Source: Thalassospira xiamenensis M-5 = DSM 17429
GTDB lineage: Bacteria > Pseudomonadota > Alphaproteobacteria > Rhodospirillales > Thalassospiraceae
Length of the DNA stretch: 64,000 bases
Assembly (NCBI RefSeq): GCF_000300235.2
Contig: NZ_CP004388.1
Location: 2,337,501 to 2,401,500 of the forward strand
Direction of reading: 5' to 3'
In this document: one piece after another, positions 60,627 to 64,000 of the stretch
Position numbering within the stretch: the stretch's first letter is position 1
How the letters are laid out: the number at the start of each line of letters is the position of its first letter
Notes under the pieces: generated by a model
What the model saw: only the letters and a program-made list of their open reading frames with translations
What the model was told of the DNA's origin: nothing
Database searches by the model: none
Made by a program: the position numbers and the translations under genes

Positions 60627-61799
60627 TCAGTAAGGCAAACCGACATAGTTTTCTGCAAGCGTCGTCAAACCTGCCTTCGATGACAGGATATATTCCAGTT
60701 CGGCGCGACGGATACGACCGTCAAAATCGTGATGATCATCAAAGGTGTGCAGCATCGTTGTCATCCACCAGCTAAACCGCTCCGCCTTCCACACGCGCGC
60801 CAGCGCTGTATCGGAATAGGTTTCAAGCAAATCATCACGGTTCTGCTTGAATTTACCGATCAATGCTTCGGACAGGTAATGCACGTCACTCGCCGCAAGG
60901 TTAAGCCCCTTGGCCCCGGTCGGCGGCACGATATGCCCCGCATCCCCCGCCAGGAACAGACGCCCGTGGCTCAACGGCTCGGCAACAAAGCTTCGAAGCG
61001 GTGCAATGCTTTTTTCAAACACCTCGCCCTCATTGACCAGCTCCCCGTCCGCCTCGCCAAGCCGGACCCGAAGCTCGTTCCAGAACCGGTCATCGGACCA
61101 GTCTTCGATCTTATCACTGCTCGGCACCTGCACATAATGGCGCACCACACTTTCCGACCGCATCGAACAAAGCGCAAATCCCCGGTCGTGGCTGGCATAA
61201 ATCAGCTCGTCCGCCACCGGTTTTGCCTTGGCCAGAACGCCCAGCCAGCCAAACGGATAAACCTTTTCGAATGTCTCAAGCTTCGATGACGGCATGGTCT
61301 GCCGCCCCACCCCGTGGAAGCCATCGCAGGCCGCAATATAATCGCATGTCAGTTCAACCGGATTGCCGTCCTTGACATATCGAACACGCGGCTTGTCGGC
61401 ATCAAAGTCATGCAGGCTGACATCCTCGGCCTCGAACACGATCTCGCCGCCATGATCAAGGCGCGCCTGTATCAGATCCTTGGTCACCTCGGTCTGGCCG
61501 TAAATCATCACGGTCGAACCACCGGTCAGTTCTTCGATATTCACATGCTGGCGCTTGCCATTGACACTGATATAGATGCCGCCATGAATGATGCCCTCGC
61601 TCTTCATGCGGGCATCAACCCCGACCCGCTCCATCAGGCCGACCGTCCCCATTTCAAGAACACCGGCCCGAATGCGCCCCTCGACATAGGCGCGATCCTT
61701 GCGCTCAAGGATAATGCTGTCAATTCCCTGCACATGCAGCAGATGCGAAAGCAGCAACCCCGAAGGACCGCAGCCGATAATGGCAACAGGGACATGCAT
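60627..61799 (-). CDS. pobA: 4-hydroxybenzoate 3-monooxygenase
   Basis: A 390-residue group A flavin monooxygenase. IIGCGPSGLLLSHLL (residues 7-21) binds FAD, RIRAGVLEMGTVGLMERVGV is the PobA-typical substrate/NADPH region, and LFLAGDAGHIVPPTGAKGLN holds the GD motif and the active-site Pro loop. It hydroxylates 4-hydroxybenzoate to protocatechuate with NADPH, which the pca genes at 32.6-39.6 kb degrade. GAGG lies 8 nt before ATG 61799. A long inverted repeat at 61821-61846 is a candidate site for the PobR-like regulator. Confidence 0.95.
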   Translation of the reverse strand: MHVPVAIIGCGPSGLLLSHLLHVQGIDSIILERKDRAYVEGRIRAGVLEMGTVGLMERVGVDARMKSEGIIHGGIYISVNGKRQHVNIEELTGGSTVMIYGQTEVTKDLIQARLDHGGEIVFEAEDVSLHDFDADKPRVRYVKDGNPVELTCDYIAACDGFHGVGRQTMPSSKLETFEKVYPFGWLGVLAKAKPVADELIYASHDRGFALCSMRSESVVRHYVQVPSSDKIEDWSDDRFWNELRVRLGEADGELVNEGEVFEKSIAPLRSFVAEPLSHGRLFLAGDAGHIVPPTGAKGLNLAASDVHYLSEALIGKFKQNRDDLLETYSDTALARVWKAERFSWWMTTMLHTFDDHHDFDGRIRRAELEYILSSKAGLTTLAENYVGLPY

Positions 61800-61820
61800 G
61801 ACGTAAACCTCACTTGACTA

Positions 61821-61853
61821 TTCTTGTTGGTTTTGCGGAACAAGAACCGTTCC
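61821..61853. promoter_or_regulatory. Overlapping inverted repeats upstream of pobA
   Basis: TTCTTGTT (61821-61828) and AACAAGAA (61839-61846) are perfect 8-nt arms with a 10-nt spacer. A second repeat GGAAC (61837-61841) / GTTCC (61849-61853) overlaps it. The position, 22-54 nt from the pobA start, fits an activator or promoter-overlapping site. Confidence 0.5.
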
Positions 61854-62007
61854 AATAAGGAAAGAATACGTCTGATTTCACATGGGAAGAATGGACAAAC
61901 CGGGAAAAGGATAGGACAAATCGAACATCTATACCGCAATGGTTATCGCAACATATCCCGATGGTTTTGATCGGGACCCTGATGGTCAAGGGATCATCAA
62001 AAGGCGG

Positions 62008-62961
62008 TCAAAAACCGCCAACCTGATCTGCCCCCACCTTATCTGCCCCGGTCGGATTTCCCTGCACGCGCCCCTGCCCGTTAACCGTCATTTTCGGTCC
62101 GGGCGTGGCACTTGCGGTTTGTTCACATACCCCCCAACCCCAGCACATGGCCCGGCCTTCGGGGGTATCAAGGAACCCGTCAAACGCATCGCGCAACACT
62201 TTGCCTTGCGGGTGATCCCGGGAAAACAGGATGAACATGTTCTCTGATTGCACCGGATCGGTAATGCCATAGCGTTTCACCGCATCCTCGCCCAGAACCC
62301 GCGCCATATCCATCAGGCCGACATCCTTTTCGTCAAAATAGATATCAGCCCGCCCGGCATCCAGAAACCGCCATGCGGCTTCCGATGACGTGACAATATC
62401 AGCCTGAATGCCAAGACGGCGAAATTCAACCTCGTACCAATAACTGGCAACCCCGACCGGACGCAGCCCCAAGGGGGCAATATCGGCAATTGCGTTAACA
62501 TCAAGCCCGACCGGAAACCTGTCCTTGCGATAAAATCCGATCTGGTGCGCCTTTGCGATTGGATAGCGCGGATAAAGGACCTCGGCCGCGCGTTCGTCGG
62601 TCCAGATCCAGCTGAATGTCGCGGCATATTGCCCCGCAATGGTCTGCTCATAAGCACGCCGCCACGGTACAAAAGCATACCGCACCCGGTATCCCATCGC
62701 CTCGAATACCTCGGTCACCCGCTTGGTGTGAATGCCGTATCCGGCGGCATTTTCCGTAATCATCGGCGGCCATTCGCCTACCGCAAACAGAACTTCGGGC
62801 TTCTGCGCCGATGCTTCTGTGATTTTGCCGACTTCCTGCGCGACCGCCCCTGTCAAACCCGGGACCATGCCGCAAACCGCCCCCCACACGATCTGCACCA
62901 TCAACACCAGTACCGGCAAAACAATACCCGTTCGTCTTTTCCCCACACCATACTCCTGCAT
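62008..62961 (-). CDS. Periplasmic substrate-binding protein (SBP_bac_3-like)
   Basis: About 317 residues. A signal-like hydrophobic start (TGIVLPVLVLMVQIVWG) is followed by LFAVGEWPPMITENAAGYGIHTKRVTEVFEAMGYRVRYAFVPWRRAYEQ, the layout of family-3 solute-binding proteins (PBP2 fold). ATG 62961 is preferred over GTG 63000. The last ~25 residues form a tail with a repeated GADKVGADQVG unit. No permease or ATPase is adjacent, so it could be an orphan binding or sensing protein. Confidence 0.8.
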   Translation of the reverse strand: MQEYGVGKRRTGIVLPVLVLMVQIVWGAVCGMVPGLTGAVAQEVGKITEASAQKPEVLFAVGEWPPMITENAAGYGIHTKRVTEVFEAMGYRVRYAFVPWRRAYEQTIAGQYAATFSWIWTDERAAEVLYPRYPIAKAHQIGFYRKDRFPVGLDVNAIADIAPLGLRPVGVASYWYEVEFRRLGIQADIVTSSEAAWRFLDAGRADIYFDEKDVGLMDMARVLGEDAVKRYGITDPVQSENMFILFSRDHPQGKVLRDAFDGFLDTPEGRAMCWGWGVCEQTASATPGPKMTVNGQGRVQGNPTGADKVGADQVGGF

Positions 62962-63244
62962 GGTTCCGGCATATGCTGCCGCCTTACCCCGATAGGTCAC
63001 TTTATTGTTTTTTCTGAACTTATCTTATGTTGATAAGCCTGACGGATTATTAAACGCCAAATTCTCTATTTTTCATACGCGCGATCACGATACCGGATCA
63101 AAATGCCTTTAATTTCATCAACATGTAACGACGCATAAAGTTTAACCTTTCCACTGTCGCCCTGTCTTGACCTGTATGCTAAGGTAAGTTCCGGTTGTTG
63201 CACCGGCTCCGTCAAAAGCCTTTTGAAACCGACCAAACGGGACA

Positions 63245-64000
63245 ATGACAGAACACAGACACTGCGCCATTTTCACCGATCTTGACGGCACTCTGCTTGA
63301 TCATGACACCTATTCCTGGGCCCCGGCAGCCCCGGCGATTGAACGCATAAAAAAGCTCGGCATTCCGCTGATTGCGATCTCGTCAAAAACGCTGGCCGAA
63401 CTTTCCCATCTCAATGCCACGGATCATCTGTTTGATGGATTGATTGGCGAAAATGGCGGCGTGATCCGCCTTGGCGATCAAACCGAACAACCCGGCCCCG
63501 CCACCGAAACCATCGATGCCGCACGCGATGCCATCCGGGCGGCCCTCTCCATTCCCGTCACCAGTTTCCGCAGCACATCGCCCGAAATCATCGCCGCCCA
63601 AACCGGCCTTTCCCCCGATGATGCGGCGCGCGCCGGACTTCGGCACTGCTCCGATCCGCTGATCTGGGCACCGACGGACAAAGATGTCACCATCGCGCGT
63701 GCCATTGCCGAAACATTTGGCCTCAAACTGCTCAAGGGCGGGCGCTTTCACACCCTTTGCGGCCCGACCGACAAGGGGGCCGCCATGGCGCGCATGCTGG
63801 AACTATTGGCCAAAAACGGCGTTCTGCCTTCAACGGGTTTAACGCCTTGCACAATCGCCTTGGGGGATTCCGCCAATGACGCCACCATGCTTGCCGCGGC
63901 CGATGTCGCAATCCAGATACCGCAAAAACACGCAATCACAACAACCGCATTGATACAGGATCCAAAACTGATCATCGCCCCGGAACCGGGTCCGTCGGGC
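63245..64000 (+). CDS. Mannosyl-3-phosphoglycerate phosphatase-like HAD-IIB hydrolase, 3' truncated
   Basis: Open from ATG 63245 to the window end, 252 codons visible. HAD motif I is FTDLDGTLLD (Asp12, Asp14), motif II Ser is in IAISSKTLAE, IGENGGVI is the HAD-IIB cap hinge, and ALGDSANDATML is motif IV. This matches the MPGP/YedP subgroup that dephosphorylates mannosyl-3-phosphoglycerate to the osmolyte mannosylglycerate (or related glucosylglycerate). The synthase is not in the window, so the substrate is inferred from family only. Confidence 0.85.
   Translation, partial: MTEHRHCAIFTDLDGTLLDHDTYSWAPAAPAIERIKKLGIPLIAISSKTLAELSHLNATDHLFDGLIGENGGVIRLGDQTEQPGPATETIDAARDAIRAALSIPVTSFRSTSPEIIAAQTGLSPDDAARAGLRHCSDPLIWAPTDKDVTIARAIAETFGLKLLKGGRFHTLCGPTDKGAAMARMLELLAKNGVLPSTGLTPCTIALGDSANDATMLAAADVAIQIPQKHAITTTALIQDPKLIIAPEPGPSG

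Noticed and set aside
1..64000. tRNA, rRNA, CRISPR array, intact insertion sequence or prophage
   Set aside because: None seen on reading both strands; a covariance-model scan could still find a small RNA.

Overview
The window reads as chromosome of a metabolically versatile alphaproteobacterium. A marine Rhodospirillales member such as Thalassospira is my best guess, from the overall protein style, the many TRAP transporters, the pcaQ-linked protocatechuate cluster and the TamA/TamB pair; this is inference, since no rRNA or marker search was possible. Genes are dense, often overlap by 4 nt, and are moderately GC-rich with C/G-ending codons. The exception is about 50.0-51.9 kb, which is clearly AT-rich.

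Layout. 1-4.8 kb: a plus-strand catabolic run (BKACE enzyme, HDAC-type amidohydrolase, FAD amine oxidase, M20 deacylase, RidA). 4.8-9.9 kb: hydrolase-OsmC fusion, GNAT, thioesterase plus ornithine-cyclodeaminase pair, formamidase-like hydrolase, NTF2-like protein. 9.9-17.7 kb: minus operon dctQ-dctM-dctP-M81 peptidase-D-threonine-aldolase-like enzyme, divergent from an RpiR regulator and kdgK, with three RpiR-type operator palindromes between them. 17.7-24.2 kb: tamB and tamA. 24.3-27.6 kb: a GNAT/RimK-like ATP-grasp fusion convergent with a GNAT/C39-peptidase fusion, with a 34-codon ORF abutting the ligase gene. 27.7-31.2 kb: SulP transporter and a sulfide/persulfide detoxification operon. 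31.3-32.6 kb: TenA and GNAT.

32.6-43.9 kb: the complete protocatechuate branch of the beta-ketoadipate pathway (pcaDCHGIJFB, minus strand), divergent from pcaQ and followed by a TRAP transporter whose promoter carries a PcaQ-like box. A PobR-like AraC regulator follows. The matching pobA (4-hydroxybenzoate to protocatechuate) lies at 60.6-61.8 kb, so 4-hydroxybenzoate can be taken to succinyl-CoA and acetyl-CoA with genes in this window. 44.9-48.2 kb: host-attachment-type protein and a SsuABC/TauABC-like ABC importer. 48.2-48.8 kb: palindromic interspersed repeats. 48.8-50.0 kb: TIGR03862 flavoprotein.

50.0-51.9 kb: AT-rich island with a translationally coupled two-gene cassette of unknown function. 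51.9-56.8 kb: small Cys/His-rich exported protein divergent from MFS exporter, MarR, siderophore-interacting protein, ArsP/YraQ permease and thioredoxin-like protein, with twin MarR-type palindromes at the divergent promoter. 56.8-64 kb: housekeeping and small envelope genes (DUF3126, GST, hpt, YqjD/YqjE-like pair, pobA), a periplasmic binding protein, and a mannosyl-3-phosphoglycerate phosphatase-like gene cut by the window end.

The two best leads for undescribed biology are the ATP-grasp/C39 locus with its candidate peptide (24.3-27.6 kb) and the AT-rich two-gene cassette (50.0-51.6 kb). I saw no rRNA, tRNA, CRISPR array or intact insertion sequence.
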